Shown: positions 8,943 through 17,150, numbered from the stretch's first letter. The stretch: DNA of 64,000 bases from Streptomyces varsoviensis (GCF_000718635.1 NZ_JOBF01000008.1:62001-126000), one strand, 5' to 3'. Notes: generated from the letters alone by a model not told the origin. Translations and numbers: made by a program.

Positions 8943-10397
8943 TCAGGCGGCGACCGGGGACCTGCGCTCCGCCGGTGCCTGGCCGCCCTGCTCGTCCGGG
9001 CCCCGGCCCGTACGGCGGGCGGGTATCAGGACCGCCGCGGCGGCCGCGAGCGCGACGGCTCCGGCGCCCGCCCAGAGGGCCGGTTCCAGACCGTCCACGA
9101 ACCGCTGTCCGCTCTCGTAGCCGCCCTGGGAGGAGAAGACGGTGGCGAGCAGGGCGACGCCGAGCGCGCCGCCCACCTCGCGCAGCGCGTTGTTGGCTCC
9201 GGAGGCGATGCCCTGTTCGCTGGGGCGGACGCTGGACATCGCCAGGTTGGCGGCGGGCGCGAAGTACATCCCCATGCCGACGCCGCTGACGATCAGGCCC
9301 GGGAGCTGCTCCGCGTACGAGACGTCGGGGCTGAGCACCAGCGCGAACAGGGCGAGCCCGAGCGCTTGGAGGGCGAGGCCCACGGCGACGACGGGCCGGC
9401 CGCCCACGCGGTCCGAGAGGTAGCCGGCGAGGGGCGCGACGATCATCGGCATGCCGGTCCAGGGGAGCATGCGCAGCCCGGCCTCGGTGGGCGAGTAGCC
9501 GAGAACGTTCTGGAGGAACTGGCTGAGCAGGAAGATCGAGCCGAACATCCCCACGAACATCAGCATGCTGGCCGCGTTGATCGCGGAGAAGCCGCGGTTG
9601 CGGAAGAGCCGCATGGGGAGCATGGGGTGGGCGGCGCGGAGTTCGTACGCGACGAAGGCGACGAGCAGCACGGCGCCCGCTATGAGTCCGGCGAGGACCG
9701 GGCCGCTGGACCAGCCGTCCGGGTTGGCGCGGACCAGGGCGTAGACGATGCCGAACAGGCCGAGGCTGGCGAGCGCGGTGCCGGGGAGGTCGAGCCGGGC
9801 GTCCGCGCGGCGGCTCTCGTTCAGTCGCAGCCGGGCGAGCGGGAGCAGGGCGACGCCGATCGGGACGTTCAGCCAGAAGATCCACTGCCAGGAGATGTGT
9901 TCGGTGAGGGTGCCGCCGATGAGCGGGCCGGAGGCGACGGCGAGCCCGTTGACCGCGCCCCAGATGCCGTACGCCATGCCGCGGCGGGCGGCGGGCACGG
10001 CGGCGGTGAGCAGGGTCAGCGTGAGCGGCATCATGACGGCGGCGCCGACGCCCTGTACGGCGCGGGCGGCGATCAGGCCGTCGATGCCGGGGGCGAGCGC
10101 CGCGGCGGCGGAGGCGGCGGTGAAGAGGGCGGTGCCGGCGATGAAGAGCTTGCGGCGGCCGAACCGGTCGCCGAGCGCGGCGCCGGACATCAGCAGGACG
10201 GCGAAGGTGAGGGTGTAGGCGCTGACGGTCCATTCGAGGTCGGCCAGGTCGCCGCCGAGGTCCTCGCGGATGGAGGGCAGGGCGGTGGTGACGACGAGGT
10301 TGTCGAGGGCCGCCATGAAGCCGGCGGCGCTGGTGATGATCAGCGCCCAGACGGTGATGGAGCGGCCGCTCCGGGCCGGTTCCGGTGGATGGATCAC
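8943..10397 (-). CDS. DHA2-family MFS drug efflux transporter (EmrB/QacA-like)
   Basis: The 484-residue membrane protein has about 14 hydrophobic segments, the size expected for proton-coupled DHA2 multidrug exporters. Family motifs are visible: ALDNLVVTTALPSI in the first helix region, GDRFGRRK in the loop after helix 2, and ASGPLIGGTL (motif C type, antiporter signature). The GTG at 10397 is preceded by GGGGGAG. The gene lies directly downstream of a TetR-family gene, and a 20-bp palindrome lies 16 bp upstream of its start, so it is very probably repressed by that TetR until a substrate appears. The substrate is unknown. Confidence 0.92.
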   Translation of the reverse strand: MIHPPEPARSGRSITVWALIITSAAGFMAALDNLVVTTALPSIREDLGGDLADLEWTVSAYTLTFAVLLMSGAALGDRFGRRKLFIAGTALFTAASAAAALAPGIDGLIAARAVQGVGAAVMMPLTLTLLTAAVPAARRGMAYGIWGAVNGLAVASGPLIGGTLTEHISWQWIFWLNVPIGVALLPLARLRLNESRRADARLDLPGTALASLGLFGIVYALVRANPDGWSSGPVLAGLIAGAVLLVAFVAYELRAAHPMLPMRLFRNRGFSAINAASMLMFVGMFGSIFLLSQFLQNVLGYSPTEAGLRMLPWTGMPMIVAPLAGYLSDRVGGRPVVAVGLALQALGLALFALVLSPDVSYAEQLPGLIVSGVGMGMYFAPAANLAMSSVRPSEQGIASGANNALREVGGALGVALLATVFSSQGGYESGQRFVDGLEPALWAGAGAVALAAAAAVLIPARRTGRGPDEQGGQAPAERRSPVAA

Positions 10398-10413
10398 TTT
10401 TCTCCCCCAGTTG

Positions 10414-10433
10414 ATTAGTTATTGATGACTAAT
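10414..10433. promoter_or_regulatory. Palindromic operator in front of the MFS gene
   Basis: The 20-bp site is ATTAGT, 8 bp, ACTAAT. It is closely similar to the site at 11059-11078 before the tetR gene; both fit TTAGTNATTGANNACTAA on one strand. The AT-rich site in GC-rich DNA is a strong TetR-operator candidate. Confidence 0.8.
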
Positions 10434-10445
10434 TTCTGCGGCCAT

Positions 10446-10474
10446 AAAAAACGGGCGCGGCGAAGACCGCGCCC
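10446..10474 (-). terminator. Rho-independent terminator after tetR
   Basis: On the minus strand an 8-bp stem GGGCGCGG with its complement (plus 10453-10460 and 10467-10474) is followed by TTTTTT (plus 10446-10451). This is the most canonical intrinsic terminator in the window. Confidence 0.88.
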
Positions 10475-10486
10475 CTTGGGCGTCGC

Positions 10487-11050
10487 TCAGTCCCTCGGCT
10501 TGCAGGGCACCGTCTCGTGGATGCCTTCCCACAGGCGGTGCTCGGGCGGGAAGCCCAGCGCCACGAAGACGTTGATGAGCATCCCGTGCGCCAAGAACGA
10601 CGTGGCCTCCCCCACGTCGCCCCCGGCGGCCAGCCGGACCGCGTCCCACAGCTTCTGCCAGCCGGCCCGCACGGAGTCGCCGAACTCGCGGTCGCCCGCG
10701 GCCTCGGCCGACGCCACCGCCACGTACACCTGCATCTGCAGGAGCAGCTTGTCCGGATCGCTGCCGATGAGCTCCTGGTACGCCGCCCCCATGGCGTGCA
10801 GCGCCTCGGCCCCCTCCAGCCCTTCGGCGGCCTTGACGAAGACCTCCAGGTTCTCCTGGATGCAGCGGTCGGCGGCGGCGAGGAAGATGGCCTGCTTGTT
10901 CGGGAAGAGCCGGAAGAGATACGGCTGCGAGACCCCCACGCGCTTGGCGATGGCCTCGGTGGACGTGCCCTTGTAGCCGCCCCGGGCGAACTCCGCCATC
11001 GCCGCGCGGATGACGCTCTCGCGCCGCTCCTCCGCACTCATCCTGACCAT
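10487..11050 (-). CDS. TetR-family transcriptional repressor
   Basis: The 187-residue protein has an N-terminal helix-turn-helix (about residues 10-55: VIRAAMAEFARGGYKGTST, then IAKRVGVSQPYLFRLFPNK) and a C-terminal all-helical ligand-binding domain. It should bind DNA as a dimer and release it on binding a small ligand. The ATG at 11050 has little leader and no clear ribosome site; an internal ATG at 11041 is an alternative. A palindrome overlaps its own upstream region and a near-identical one precedes the efflux gene, implying autoregulation plus control of efflux. Confidence 0.93.
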   Translation of the reverse strand: MVRMSAEERRESVIRAAMAEFARGGYKGTSTEAIAKRVGVSQPYLFRLFPNKQAIFLAAADRCIQENLEVFVKAAEGLEGAEALHAMGAAYQELIGSDPDKLLLQMQVYVAVASAEAAGDREFGDSVRAGWQKLWDAVRLAAGGDVGEATSFLAHGMLINVFVALGFPPEHRLWEGIHETVPCKPRD

Positions 11051-11058
11051 GCGGCTAA

Positions 11059-11078
11059 GTTAGTACTCAATCACTAAC
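11059..11078. promoter_or_regulatory. Palindromic operator in front of tetR
   Basis: The 20-bp site is GTTAGT, 8 bp, ACTAAC, starting 8 bp upstream of the tetR ATG. Its half-sites and the central ATTGA (in reverse complement) match the site before the MFS gene. Confidence 0.82.
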
Positions 11079-11141
11079 CAAGTCAAGGGCGGCCGGGAGG
11101 GACCGCCGAGAAGTGGGGGCAGAGAGGTAAGGGCCCGAGAA

Positions 11142-11176
11142 GTAAGGGGCGGCCACCCATTGCGACCGCCCCTTAC
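11142..11176 (-). terminator. Hairpin terminator after the MaoC genes
   Basis: An 11-bp perfect stem (GTAAGGGGCGG at 11142-11152, complement at 11166-11176) lies just downstream of the second MaoC gene. It resembles the hairpin at 14220-14258. Confidence 0.8.
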
Positions 11177-11198
11177 CCACGCATGTCGTCCGTACGGC

Positions 11199-11633
11199 TC
11201 AGGCGAGCTTGACCACCGCGCGGGACATCCCCAGCACCTTCTGGCCCGCGCTCGTCGCGGTGAGGTCGACGCGGACCGTACGGGCCTCGTCGTCGAGCTT
11301 GGCCGCGACCTTGGCGCTGACCTCGATGACCGCGCCCCGGTCGTCGTTGGCGACCACGACGGGCTTGGTGAACCGCACGCCGTACTCGATCACCGCCGCC
11401 GGGTCGCCGGCCCAGTCGGTGACCACCCGGATCGCCTCGGCCATGGTGAACATGCCGTGCGCGATGACGTCCGGCAGCCCGACCTCCTTGGCGAACTTCT
11501 CGTTCCAGTGGATCGGGTTGAAGTCGCCGGAGGCGCCCGCGTAGCGCACCAGCGTGGCGCGGGTGACCGGGAAGGACTGGGCCGGGAGTTCGGCGCCGAC
11601 CTCGACGGCGTCGTACGAGACCTTCGCTGCCAT
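11199..11633 (-). CDS. MaoC-family (R)-hydratase/dehydratase, HadB-like
   Basis: The 144-residue single hot-dog-fold protein carries the hydratase-2 motif DFNPIHWNEKFAKEVGLPDV, with the catalytic Asp and His, then IAHGMFTMAEAIR. It resembles mycobacterial HadB (Rv0636 type), which with HadA forms a 3-hydroxyacyl dehydratase. The ATG at 11633 is preceded by GTGAGG, which overlaps the stop of the partner gene, so the two are translationally coupled. Streptomycetes make no mycolic acids, so the role is uncertain and may be in fatty acid or polyketide metabolism. Confidence 0.88.
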   Translation of the reverse strand: MAAKVSYDAVEVGAELPAQSFPVTRATLVRYAGASGDFNPIHWNEKFAKEVGLPDVIAHGMFTMAEAIRVVTDWAGDPAAVIEYGVRFTKPVVVANDDRGAVIEVSAKVAAKLDDEARTVRVDLTATSAGQKVLGMSRAVVKLA

Positions 11634-11638
11634 CTGCC

Positions 11639-12091
11639 TCACTCCCCCTCGGCGGCGCGCGCCACCAGCATCGTGTGCGCGGTCACCACGTGCGCGCCGT
11701 CCGCGTCGTGCACCTCGCCCCGCACGGACAGCACGTCGTTGCCGGCCAGCGACTTGATCGACTCGATGGTCGAGGTGACGGTGAGCCGGTCCCCCGCCCG
11801 CACCGGCCGGGTGTAGCCGAACTTCTGGTCGCCGTGCACCACCCGGCTGTAGTCCAGGCCGAGCTGGGGGTCCTCGATGACCTGCCCGGCGGCCTTGAAG
11901 GTGATCGCGAAGACGAAGGTCGGCGGGGCGATCACATCGGGGTGCCCGAGGGCCCGCGCGGCCTGGGCATCGACGTACGCCGGATTGGCGTCGCCGACCG
12001 CCTCGGCGAACTCACGGATCTTCTCCCGGCCGACCTCGTACGGTGCGGTGGGCGGATAGGTCCGTCCGACGAAGGACTGGTCGAGCGCCAT
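11639..12091 (-). CDS. MaoC N-terminal domain dehydratase, HadA-like
   Basis: The 150-residue hot-dog-fold protein begins MALDQSFVGRTYPPTAPYEVGREKIREFA, which is typical of the MaoC N-terminal-like domain of HadA proteins. It lacks the Asp-His active motif of its neighbour and should be the structural, substrate-binding half of a heterodimer. The ATG at 12091 is preceded by AGGAGG; a longer frame upstream is rejected because it crosses the terminator of rpmG. Gene order rpmG-hadA-hadB matches M. tuberculosis (from memory). Confidence 0.88.
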   Translation of the reverse strand: MALDQSFVGRTYPPTAPYEVGREKIREFAEAVGDANPAYVDAQAARALGHPDVIAPPTFVFAITFKAAGQVIEDPQLGLDYSRVVHGDQKFGYTRPVRAGDRLTVTSTIESIKSLAGNDVLSVRGEVHDADGAHVVTAHTMLVARAAEGE

Positions 12092-12207
12092 CGGCTCGGC
12101 ACCTCCTGTTGTTTGCGTGCGGTGCGGTACAGGTACCACAGGCACGTACAGGTATCTCGAACAGGTTCGGGTGGACTCGGGCGGGCAGCCGCGGGCATGC
12201 CAACGCC

Positions 12208-12240
12208 ACGAGGCCGCCCCCAAAATGGGGACGGCCTCGT
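12208..12240 (-). terminator. Hairpin after rpmG
   Basis: A stem CGAGGCCG with its complement (12209-12216 and 12232-12239), extended by a CCCC/GGGG pairing, lies between rpmG and the HadA-like gene. Confidence 0.8.
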
Positions 12241-12253
12241 CGACGAGCCTTTG

Positions 12254-12418
12254 TTATCGCGTTTCGCGGTGCGCGGTGTGCGCGTTGCAACGCGGGCAGT
12301 GCTTCTTCATCTCAAGACGGTCCGGGTTGTTGCGCCGGTTCTTCTTGGTGATGTAGTTCCGCTCCTTGCACTCCACGCAGGCCAGCGTGATCTTCGGGCG
12401 GACGTCGGTGGCAGCCAC
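12254..12418 (-). CDS. rpmG: 50S ribosomal protein L33 (zinc-binding form)
   Basis: This 54-residue large-subunit protein, beginning [17 protein letters not shown], has two CxxC pairs (CVEC and CPRC) and therefore the zinc-containing C+ form. The central block [20 protein letters not shown] is the L33 signature. The GTG start at 12418 is preceded by AGGAG. It lies just downstream of tRNA-Thr and tRNA-Met and probably shares their transcript. C+ ribosomal proteins in streptomycetes are often paired with Zur-controlled C- paralogues elsewhere. Confidence 0.97.
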   Translation of the reverse strand: MAATDVRPKITLACVECKERNYITKKNRRNNPDRLEMKKHCPRCNAHTAHRETR

Positions 12419-12502
12419 GTGAGTGCTCCTTGACGGATGGAAGGGTTAACGCATAAAAGAGTAGCCGACCGGAGGACCGACCCCACAATCGGCTACTGTG
12501 TG

Positions 12503-12575
12503 TAGCGGTGACCGGACTTGAACCGGTGACACAGCGATTATGAGCCGCTTGCTCTACCGACTGAGCTACACCGCT
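12503..12575 (-). tRNA. tRNA-Met (CAT anticodon)
   Basis: The 73-nt cloverleaf has acceptor AGCGGTG with CACCGCT, anticodon stem AGCGG/TCGCT with loop CTCATAA (anticodon CAT) and T-loop TTCAAGT. The A1-T72 pair argues for the elongator species, not the initiator. The 3' CCA is not encoded. It is 49 nt from tRNA-Thr. Confidence 0.95.
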
Positions 12576-12624
12576 GTGATGCGAGAGAGGACCTCGCCCG
12601 AAGGCGAGGAACTTCACACACCAG

Positions 12625-12697
12625 AGCCCCAATACGGAATCGAACCGTAGACCTTCTCCTTACCATGGAGACGCTCTGCCGACTGAGCTATTGGGGC
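12625..12697 (-). tRNA. tRNA-Thr (GGT anticodon)
   Basis: The 73-nt cloverleaf has acceptor GCCCCAA with TTGGGGC, anticodon stem TCTCC/GGAGA with loop ATGGTAA (anticodon GGT) and T-loop TTCGATT. It leads the tRNA-Thr, tRNA-Met, rpmG unit. Confidence 0.96.
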
Positions 12698-12889
12698 GAG
12701 CGATGAAGACATTACACGCTCGGCCGCCGATCGTGAAATCCGTATCCGTTCCCCGTCGCCTGCCGCCCCAATCGCCCCTCGCACCACACCGGTACGACTA
12801 TTCGGCGCTTGCTCGAAGCCGCACCGGCCGCGCCCTAGGCTCGGACCACGCTGCGTGATCATGCACGCCCCGGCCCTTCGAGGAGCGCG

Positions 12890-14200
12890 ATGCCCGACAG
12901 CCAGCCGCAGCCCCCCAAGAACCCCGACGGCGAGGCTGCCGGGGGCGCCGACGGTGCCGCCGGGCCCGCCGCCCCCGACTGGAGCGCCCTCGTCCTGTGC
13001 GGCGCCCGGCTCGCCGACGGCCGCACCGTGGACGTACGGCTGAGCGGCGGGACCATCGAGGCGGTCGGCACCCCCGGCAGCCTCGTCCCCGGCACCCGCG
13101 TCGACCTGAACGGCTATCTGCTGCTGCCCGCCCCTGCCGAGCCGCACGCGCACACCGACACCGCCCTCACCGCCGACGCGGACGCCGCCGGGCCCGTCCC
13201 GCACACCCTCGAAGACGTGCAGCGCCGCACCACCGAGGCCGCCCTCCTGCACCTCGGCCACGGCGCCACGGCGCTCCGCAGCCATGTGCGGATCGGCGAC
13301 GTACAAGGGCTGCGCTCGCTGGAGGCCGTACTGCTGGCCCGCCGGGCGCTGCGCGGGCTCACGGACCTCACCGCCGTCGCTGTCCCCCGGCTGCTGACCG
13401 GCGCGGCCGGCGCGGACGGCCTCGCCATGCTGCGGGACGCCGTGAAGATGGGCGCGACGGTGATCGGCGGCTGCCCGGACCTCGACCCGGACCCCACCGG
13501 CTACACCGAGACCGTGCTGGAGATCGCCGCCGAGCACGGCTGCGCCGTGGATCTGCACACGGACGGTGACGACCCGGCGCGGCTGGCCCGGCTCGCGGCG
13601 ATGGCGGGCCGGCTGCGGCCCGGCGTCACCCTGGGCCCGTGCGGCGGCCTCGCCCGGCTCCCGCACGACCTGGCCGTACGCGCCGCCGAGCAGCTCGCGG
13701 CGGCGGGCGTCGGGGTCGTCTGCCTGCCGCAGGGCGACTGCTGCGCGTTGGAGCAGCGGGAGGCGCGTGTCTCGCGGTGCGCGCCGGTGCGGCTGCTGCG
13801 CGCGGCCGGCGTCGCGGTGGCCGCCGGGAGCGGCGCGCTGCGGGACGCCGCCAACCCGGTGGGGCGCGGCGACCCCCTGGAGGCCGCCTATCTGCTGGCA
13901 TCGCGCGGCGAGCTGCGCCCGTACGAGGCGTACGACGCCGTCAGCACGGCCGCGCGGGCGGCGCTGGGGCTGCCGCGGGTCCGGGTGGAGGCGGGGTTCC
14001 CGGCGGAGCTGCTGGCCGTGCGCGGCGAGAGCGTCGCCGGGGTCCTCTCGCTGGCCTACAGCCGGACGGTGGTGCACCGGGGGCGGGTGGTGGCCCGTAC
14101 GAGCGCGGTGCGGGAGTACTGCGACTCCGCCGCGGTGATCGCCCTCGACCTGCCCCGGCAGTCGGCGCGCGGGGGCGGGAGCGGCGGCGGAATGGCGTAA
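12890..14200 (+). CDS. Cytosine deaminase-like amidohydrolase
   Basis: The 436-residue protein belongs to the metal-dependent amidohydrolase superfamily. A beta-sandwich N-terminal part (LVLCGARLADGRTVDVRL) leads to EPHAHTDTA, a HxH-type metal motif. TALRSHVRIGD is the cytosine deaminase-type second strand, DLHTDGDD carries a metal histidine, and GSGALRDAANP replaces the usual SDN-type catalytic Asp region. The first 30 residues are a disordered Pro/Gly/Ala stretch. The ATG at 12890 has GAGGAG upstream. It is convergent with the next lipoprotein gene. The substrate is not certain and activity could be on another ring amide. Confidence 0.8.
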   Translation: MPDSQPQPPKNPDGEAAGGADGAAGPAAPDWSALVLCGARLADGRTVDVRLSGGTIEAVGTPGSLVPGTRVDLNGYLLLPAPAEPHAHTDTALTADADAAGPVPHTLEDVQRRTTEAALLHLGHGATALRSHVRIGDVQGLRSLEAVLLARRALRGLTDLTAVAVPRLLTGAAGADGLAMLRDAVKMGATVIGGCPDLDPDPTGYTETVLEIAAEHGCAVDLHTDGDDPARLARLAAMAGRLRPGVTLGPCGGLARLPHDLAVRAAEQLAAAGVGVVCLPQGDCCALEQREARVSRCAPVRLLRAAGVAVAAGSGALRDAANPVGRGDPLEAAYLLASRGELRPYEAYDAVSTAARAALGLPRVRVEAGFPAELLAVRGESVAGVLSLAYSRTVVHRGRVVARTSAVREYCDSAAVIALDLPRQSARGGGSGGGMA

Positions 14201-14219
14201 GAAGCCCGCCGTGGTGCCG

Positions 14220-14258
14220 GCGTAAGGGGCGGCCCGCAATGGAGCCGGCCCCTTACGC
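14220..14258. terminator. Bidirectional hairpin between convergent genes
   Basis: An 11-bp perfect stem (GCGTAAGGGGC at 14220-14230, complement at 14248-14258) separates the amidohydrolase stop from the lipoprotein stop and can serve both strands. Confidence 0.85.
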
Positions 14259-14265
14259 GAGGCGG

Positions 14266-15354
14266 TCAGCCCGTGAACAGGGAGGAGGTGCCGGCGCCGT
14301 GCGCGCCGCCGCGGCCGACGGTGCCGCGGGCCTCCGAGGCCATGGACATGAGGCCGGCGATCAGCTTCTCGGGGTCGACCGCGGTGGCGTTCTCGGGGGC
14401 GGCGACCTTGGCGTCGCCGTCGCCGAACGTCATCCGCAGCGGCACCTCGCCCTTGACCTTCGCCTTCTCCGCGAGGGGCGCGAGGTCCACGGAGGCGGCG
14501 GAGAGCTTGCCCTTCTTGATGGCGAAGTCGACGGACACCTTCGTGTTCGGGATGTCCTTGAAGTCCTTCTCCTTGGGCATGTTGGCGGCGCCGCCGGGCG
14601 ACATCTCGTCGGCGAACGGCCGCAGCTTGTCGAAGACGCTCTGGAGGACCGTACGGAAGGGGGCGGTGGCGACCACGTGGTCGGCGCCGTCGCGCTTGCC
14701 GCCGTCCTTGATCGTGACCTCGTTCTTCACGACGCCCTTGATCTCGTCCAGGATCTTCTTCTGCGTCTTCTCGCTGAGCGTGGGCTCCGCGGAGGGCTTC
14801 TTGCCGCCCTTGGCCTCCGACTGCTTCTCGGCGACCTTCTTCATTTCCTTGGTGTCGACCTTGACCCACTGGCCGTCGAGGACCTTGTCGACGAATTCGA
14901 GGCCCTGGGGGAGCTTCGCGTGCAGCTCCTCCTTGGACGGCGCCGGCGAGCCGGTCGTCTTCGCGATGGCCTTCACGTCGACGCGGTAGTACACGTTGTC
15001 GCCGACGAAGCGGCCCTCCACCAGGTCGCCCTCGGCGCCCGAGACCTTCATCAGGGAACCGGTGACGTCGCCCTGCTCCGAGTCCGCCAGGGCCTTCTTC
15101 GACTCCGCGGAGAAGGTGACCTTCAGCTTCGACAACGCCTTGGCCATGGCCGGCGGCATCGGCTCGTCTCCGCCCTTGGTCAGCGCGACGAGCTGATCCG
15201 GGGAGGCGTCGAAGCCCATCTCGACGGAGAGCGAGCGCTGCTTGCCCATCGCGTCGAAGGCGTTCGACAACTGCTTCCCGGGGGACAGCTCCTGCTCCGT
15301 GCCGCAGGCGACGGCGCCGGCGGTCAGGGCTGCGACGCAGCCGACGGCGGTCAT
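14266..15354 (-). CDS. Putative lipoprotein with non-canonical upstream start possible
   Basis: The 362-residue product as annotated begins MTAVGCVAALTAGAVACGTEQ, with a lipobox ending at Cys17, and continues as a soluble, Lys/Glu-rich, probably beta-rich domain of the LppX/LprAFG type (SPGKQLSNAFDAMGKQRSLS). Oddly, the ATG leaves the signal peptide without any positive N-region, and the only good ribosome site, GAGGGAG, is 27 nt upstream. In-frame codons between them read ITAIRKT, which would supply Arg and Lys, but no ATG, GTG, TTG or CTG is present before the upstream stop. Initiation at ATC or ATA is possible. It should be anchored to the outer face of the membrane; function unknown. Confidence 0.75.
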   Translation of the reverse strand: MTAVGCVAALTAGAVACGTEQELSPGKQLSNAFDAMGKQRSLSVEMGFDASPDQLVALTKGGDEPMPPAMAKALSKLKVTFSAESKKALADSEQGDVTGSLMKVSGAEGDLVEGRFVGDNVYYRVDVKAIAKTTGSPAPSKEELHAKLPQGLEFVDKVLDGQWVKVDTKEMKKVAEKQSEAKGGKKPSAEPTLSEKTQKKILDEIKGVVKNEVTIKDGGKRDGADHVVATAPFRTVLQSVFDKLRPFADEMSPGGAANMPKEKDFKDIPNTKVSVDFAIKKGKLSAASVDLAPLAEKAKVKGEVPLRMTFGDGDAKVAAPENATAVDPEKLIAGLMSMASEARGTVGRGGAHGAGTSSLFTG

Positions 15355-15480
15355 GGTCTTGCGTATGGCGGTGATGACGGACTCCCTCGTACCTAGCGCG
15401 CGGCAAAGTCAAGCCACGCGTTGATCAAAAAAGGAGACTCTTGAGTGGCGGAGAGGGTTGTACCGCGTACGGTCGGAATT

Positions 15481-16143
15481 ATGCGCATTGTCATCACTGG
15501 TGGACATGGACAGATCGCACTCCGACTCGAACGCCTGCTCGCCGCGCGGGGCGACGAGGTCGCGGGCATCATCCGCAGACCCGAACAGGCGGGGGACCTG
15601 CTCGCCGCGGGCGCCGAGCCGGTGGTCTGCGACCTGGAGTCGGCCTCCGTCGAGGACGTCACCCGGCACCTGGAGGGCGCGGACGCCGCCGTCTTCGCGG
15701 CGGGCGCGGGCCCGGGCAGCGGCGCGGAGCGCAAGGACACCGTGGACCGCGGCGCGGCGGCCCTCTTCGCCGACGCCGCCGAGCGCGCGGGCGTACGCCG
15801 CTTCCTGATCGTCTCCTCCATGGGCGCCTCCGACAGCCCGCCGCCCGGCACCGACCCCGTCTTCGCCGCCTACCTCCGCGCCAAGGGCGCCGCCGACGAC
15901 GACGTACGAGCCCGCTTCGGCCTCGACTGGACGGTGCTGCGCCCGGGCCGGCTGACCGACGACGCGGGCACGGGCCTGGTGACCCTCGCCGAGTCCACCG
16001 GCCGCTCCGACGTCACCCGCGACGACGTGGCGGCGACCCTCGCCGCCCTCCTGTACGCCCCGGCCACGGCGGGCCGCACCCTGGAGCTCATCGGCGGCGA
16101 CACCCCCGTCGCGGAGGCGGTCGAGGCAGCAGCCAGAACCTGA
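15481..16143 (+). CDS. NAD(P)-binding SDR-like protein (atypical, NmrA/YtfG-like)
   Basis: The 220-residue Rossmann protein begins MRIVITGGHGQIALRLERLL, with the GGxGxI dinucleotide motif. VVCDLESAS and FLIVSSMGA follow, and a YLRAKGAAD segment stands where extended SDRs have YxxxK. Such proteins act as reductases, epimerase-like enzymes or redox sensors. The ATG at 15481 places the Rossmann strand at the very N-terminus, as expected; a GTG at 15445 has a better AAGGAG site and would add 12 residues. It is divergent from the lipoprotein gene. The substrate is unknown. Confidence 0.85.
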   Translation: MRIVITGGHGQIALRLERLLAARGDEVAGIIRRPEQAGDLLAAGAEPVVCDLESASVEDVTRHLEGADAAVFAAGAGPGSGAERKDTVDRGAAALFADAAERAGVRRFLIVSSMGASDSPPPGTDPVFAAYLRAKGAADDDVRARFGLDWTVLRPGRLTDDAGTGLVTLAESTGRSDVTRDDVAATLAALLYAPATAGRTLELIGGDTPVAEAVEAAART

Positions 16144-16191
16144 CGCGCGGGGGCCCATGACCCTCGTCACGCCCCGCCGCCCGCACACGAA

Positions 16192-16230
16192 AACGGCCCC
16201 TGATCCGCGATTCGCGGATCAGGGGCCGTT
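16192..16230 (-). terminator. Long perfect hairpin terminator after tRNA-Tyr
   Basis: An 18-bp perfect stem (16192-16209 with 16213-16230) with a 3-nt loop is followed on the minus strand by GTTTTCG. It ends the tRNA-Tyr transcript. Confidence 0.88.
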
Positions 16231-16240
16231 CCTTGGACCG

Positions 16241-16322
<82 letters not shown>

Positions 16323-16507
16323 AAGGGTTGCTGCCTGCGACCGCTGGTTCGCAGCGCTCTGTGGCAACGACGTAAACCATACCCGATGACCAGGGGTGGT
16401 TCGCCACTCGATTCGGCACCGCCGGATCCGGCGCGGATGACTAGGCTGGCAGGGCGGCCCACGGGCCGTACCCCCTGATGGATCTACGTACGAGGAGCCA
16501 ACTCAAT

Positions 16508-16996
16508 ATGGCCGACTCCAGTTTCGACATCGTCTCGAAGGTCGAGCGGCAGGAGGTCGACAACGCCCTCAACCAGGCGGCGAAGGAGATCTCGCAGCGC
16601 TACGACTTCAAGGGCGTCGACGCTTCGATCGCCTGGTCCGGCGAGAAGATCGAGATGCGCGCCAACTCCGAGGAGAAGGTGAAGGCCGTCCTCGACATCT
16701 TCCAGTCCAAGCTGGTCAAGCGGGGCATCTCGCTGAAGTCGCTGGACGCGGGCGAGCCGCAGGCGTCCGGCAAGGAGTACAAGATCTTCGCCTCGGTGGA
16801 GGAGGGGATCTCGCAGGAGAACGCGAAGAAGGTCGCCAAGATCATCCGCGACGAGGGCCCCAAGGGCGTCAAGGCGCAGGTGCAGGGCGACGAACTGCGG
16901 GTGACGTCGAAGAGCCGGGACGACCTCCAGTCCGTGCAGCAGCTCCTCAAGGGCAAGGACCTGGACTTCGCGATCCAGTTCGTGAACTACCGCTGA
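16508..16996 (+). CDS. YajQ-family nucleotide-binding protein
   Basis: The 162-residue protein begins [23 protein letters not shown], the YajQ signature. Its two alpha/beta halves are recognised by [14 protein letters not shown] and the C-terminal [12 protein letters not shown]. YajQ proteins bind nucleotides; some bind cyclic di-GMP (XC_3703 type), but this is not proven for streptomycetes. The ATG at 16508 follows GAGGAG. The gene is monocistronic, with tRNA-Tyr divergent upstream and a 17-bp hairpin downstream. Confidence 0.93.
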   Translation: MADSSFDIVSKVERQEVDNALNQAAKEISQRYDFKGVDASIAWSGEKIEMRANSEEKVKAVLDIFQSKLVKRGISLKSLDAGEPQASGKEYKIFASVEEGISQENAKKVAKIIRDEGPKGVKAQVQGDELRVTSKSRDDLQSVQQLLKGKDLDFAIQFVNYR

Positions 16997-17065
16997 CCCC
17001 GCCGCCCGGGCCGTCGCGGAGGGTACCGGGCAGTCGCGAGGGCGCACCGCGGAATCGACGCGGAC

Positions 17066-17125
17066 ACGACGAGGGCACAACGTGGGAACGCCGCCGTAGG
17101 CGGTCCCCCGTTGTGCCCTCGTCGT
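17066..17125. terminator. Bidirectional terminator between yajQ and yccF
   Basis: A perfect 17-bp stem (17066-17082 with 17109-17125) lies between the convergent genes. Confidence 0.88.
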
Positions 17126-17150
17126 CTGCCGCGGGCGCTCGGCAGGACGC

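Noticed and set aside
12614..15412. A 932-codon open frame on the minus strand
   Set aside because: It runs through tRNA genes and opposite to the amidohydrolase gene; composition is that of a GC-rich antisense frame.
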